Shown piece after piece: positions 61,610 through 64,000 of a DNA stretch of 64,000 nt; within the stretch, counting starts at the first letter, position 1; every line of letters begins with the position of its first letter. Position numbers and translations under genes: made by a program. Location: the NCBI GenBank assembly GCA_029204045.2, contig CM055072.1, forward strand, positions 7,504,854 to 7,568,853, written 5' to 3'. A model generated the notes under the pieces. That model was not told where the DNA came from. It was given only the letters and a program-made list of their open reading frames with translations, and searched no databases. Origin of the DNA: Tillandsia leiboldiana (lineage: Eukaryota > Streptophyta > Magnoliopsida > Poales > Bromeliaceae).

Positions 61610-63569
61610 GTTCTTTCAATCACAACAGTTAGTGCCGACATCCGTGGACAACCCTCACATGCCTACATACGAATGAAATGGGTAGGGCATAGGACTGTAG
61701 AACGTGAGTGACCGAGGGGGGGGGGGGGGGAAATGTTGAGTCCTTTCTCTCACTTTATGGTTGTTGTTAGTAGGGTAGTCTAAAGTTGACTCTTGTGATG
61801 TGTGACAGACATGGCCCGTACTAGATCATCGGCCGGGGACGCAGAGTCAGTGTCCGACATCCACGGGGATACCGCACTTAGCTACGAATGAATGAATTGA
61901 ATAAGGCATAGAAGCGTAGAACGCGAGTGATCGGGGGAGCGGGGGAAAAGTATATGTCCCGTTTTCTAGATAGTTGGTTAAGTGCTATACTAGCGGAGTC
62001 TAGAACTGACTTGTGGGGTGTGTGAGTACGGGTTAAGTTTTGTTTCTCGGTTTAGCTCGGTTGTCGCGTTTGTGTAGTCGTGTTGTTTGGGCTCGTGTAG
62101 TAGTGTTGTTGTGGGGGTCTTGGGATTTCCCCCTGGGGTCGAGAAAAGAGACCACTGGGACTAGCAAATCTTGTTCGTTTGGGCTTGATTTCTTCCTTTT
62201 GTTGAGCGGACCTAGAGCTTAAATACTCCTAGTTGGGAATGTGATCGTTGGCCTGGGGGTATGCAGCTCGGCTCAGTGTATGGTGCTTGGAAGGGCAATG
62301 GTTTGGGACCGAGCGGCAGAGGTTAATCAGAGTGTCGCACCCCCTTGGGTGCCAAGACGGAAGTAGGACCGTGCTTCTCGGGTTTTGTCGCCAGCTCCCC
62401 ATGACCAAGGCATAGTCTTGAGGTTTTGGGTTGCGAGTTTGTGATTGTGAAGCAGTACAGATCACGAGGGGCGCAAGGCCAATGGGAAGCGCAAGTCGGA
62501 TATGTTTGGCCACTTTTCCCATGTATTGGATCCCTGGCGTATTTAAGTTTCGGGGATGAAACTTCTTTTAAGGTGTGAGTGATGTAGCACTCGAGAAATT
62601 CTAGTGTGCTCGCGGGCGAGAAAGCAGATCTAACCTTAGCGATTTGCATACCGGTGCGTGAATTGCACAGTTTCCGATGCACAAACCTCCGCCTTTCCGA
62701 TCCGATACCTGGGTATTTGGTTAGGAACGAACCCTAGGATGACTTGTGTTCACAAGAGAGCGTAGGGTATTGGCATAGTGGTTTGGAGCTCAGGTGTGTT
62801 TCACACAGTTGAGTCTCGTTGTTTCGGTTATTAGTCGTACGCACTCTGGTTTTTGGGATCGTTGTTAGGGCAGGGTTAGCCGCGGTCATGGTTTCGGCTG
62901 TGGGCTGATGTTTTCAATGGAGCCAGAGTGCTCGGATCAGTTACGGTGGTTAAGGGTTAAATCACTGTTCTCTTCGTAATCGTCCAGCTGATGGCACAGC
63001 AGTAGATGACTGCTATTGTTGCACTAGCCTCACAGTTTGCTTAGAGGTTGAACAAGTTGCTGACCCTTCAGTGTCCCCGTGTCTTAATTCGTTGGCCTAT
63101 GGGCCCGATGGTAACCCTGTTTTGGGACGGATGCAAATTGACCCCACCTTTTGCACAGGTTTTGTGGATCGACGTGGACTCGCCTAAGGGTTAGTCAGGG
63201 CGATGTTTGTGACCACGAGGCGGTAGTAATCCTCGATAAAGGTTATGTTTGGCACTGAGATTGTGTTGGGAAGTATGTGATATACCTTCTGGTAGGAGTT
63301 GCGTCCCCAACTTGTTGTTGGCGACAAACCTTTAGTGTTCCGCTGTTCTTTTGGTAAGCACGTTGGCTACAGGCAACGGACGGTCGAAAGAACTGAGGAA
63401 ATACTCTGCCCTATAATGAGGAGTACCAGATTGGGTCTAAATTAGTAGCCTTAGAGTTGTAGACACCTTGCGACTGACTTGTAGCCCTCGATTAAACTTT
63501 TTGAGCATTTTCATAGAGTATGACTTCAGGCTGTAAGCTCCGGGAATGAAACTTTTTTTTTTAAGTTGT

Positions 63570-63607
63570 AAGTTTCGGGGACGAAACTTCTTTTAAGTTG
63601 TAAGTGA
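63570..63607 (+). other. Pre-LTR hairpin of C2
   Basis: AAGTTTCGGGGACGAAACTT (63570-63589) has 8-bp perfect arms and loop GGGA; CTTTTAAGTTGTAAGTGA then leads to the LTR start at 63608. Confidence 0.85.
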
Positions 63608-64000
63608 TGTAATAACTCAAAATATTTTATTTTAATAAATAGTCTAAAAGTGAATTTTGACCTGGTTTTTGAATTCAGAAGACCTATGTTGATTTATTTA
63701 GTCAATTGCCAGTGTGCGAGTTGCACGTTTTACGAGACAAAAAGGCTACTTTCCAACCCGGACATGATCTTGGAAATCCGAGTTGACCGTTGCGATCGTC
63801 TCGTCGAACTGAGCGAGATTCATATTCAGCACTTTTCGATCTGACGGTCGGATCTTCCAGAAACCGATGAAGAAGCAAGTAAATAAACGCAATCATTGTA
63901 ACACAGTGCCTGTGCACAGTGTCGCTTAAGTGGCCACTGTGGATGAACAGTAAACCTCAATTTCGGGACTACGGCGGTTGCAACGCTGACTAATTCACTG
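63608..64000 (+). repeat. 3' LTR of C2, first 393 bases
   Basis: No difference from 57772-58164 was found by eye. The remainder lies outside the window. Confidence 0.9.

Larger units (their letters stand above)
61591..63607 (+). other. Non-coding internal region of C2
   Basis: No reading frame resembles a protein. It mirrors 41257-43282 of C1. A G run lies at 61719-61730. A hairpin with one mismatch (62545-62564) and GTGTGAGTGATGTAGCAC (62572-62589) look like a second polypurine/LTR junction inside the middle. Confidence 0.8.
57772..64000 (+). mobile_element. Element C2: LARD, plus strand, right end outside window
   Basis: The 5' LTR is 57772-61590, the middle 61591-63607, and the first 393 bases of the 3' LTR run to the window end. 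Those 393 bases are identical to 57772-58164 as far as I can read, which points to a very recent insertion. The left flank GGAAC (57767-57771) is the expected duplication. There is no gag or pol anywhere inside. It is the same family as C1 in opposite orientation. Confidence 0.9.

Overview
This is a plant nuclear window, most likely from a monocot (inference: long nested Ty3/gypsy stacks, a very GC-rich first exon of a housekeeping gene, plant-type Ulp1/mobile-domain gene). No tRNA, rRNA, organellar or bacterial gene was recognised. The window is almost entirely transposable elements, with one multi-exon Ulp1-type gene and one captured exon of NOP16. Two runs of exactly 100 N (15038-15137, 45918-46017) are scaffold gaps of unknown true size.

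For clarity I name repeat families by letter. A is a degenerate Ty3/gypsy chromovirus (Tekay/Del type) at 3671-13715. B is a family of ~3.5 kb LTRs: B1 is a solo LTR on the minus strand, B2 a broken LTR on the plus strand, B3 a minus-strand LTR starting at 54194. C is a non-autonomous large element (LARD) with ~4 kb LTRs and a ~2 kb non-coding middle: C1 is minus (37140 to the second gap), C2 is plus (57772 to the window end). D is another LARD (19115-26567) whose 5' LTR has lost ~4.6 kb. G is a further LTR type (1-1049 minus; ~28237-30955 plus). There is also a 576-bp TRIM (17008-17583) and a Sire/Maximus-like Ty1/copia element (31093-37139).

Layout, left to right: G fragment; B2 start (1397) split by B1 (target-site duplication GAGGC); B1 is itself split by A (GCGGA) and the TRIM (ACGGA); B2 resumes at 18828 and is split by D (GTGCC), resumes at 26573, is split by G and then by the copia element, which is split by C1. 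So one old LTR (B2) holds a stack of about 45 kb. The duplications let the order of insertion be read directly.

After the second gap comes a different locus: GTACCGGTAC-palindrome clusters on both sides of a nine-exon minus-strand gene (50648-46861) coding for an N-terminal plant mobile-domain/DUF1985-like region, a coiled coil and a C-terminal Ulp1 cysteine protease; then a TIR element carrying NOP16 exon 1 (52065-52406), MITE-like tandem repeats, B3, and C2.

The families share TGT...ACA ends with a CCCGGGG-CGTGACA-type terminus, a Met-tRNA primer site, and (A, C, D) a small perfect hairpin before the polypurine tract. The inference is that coding-defective elements B, C and D are or were moved by chromovirus proteins of the A type. 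The first gap is an unmerged contig overlap: 12162-15037 and 15141-18060 are the same DNA, so ~2.9 kb of the window (3' LTR of A, its flank, the TRIM) is probably counted twice. Many frameshifts near both gaps look like single-base consensus errors.
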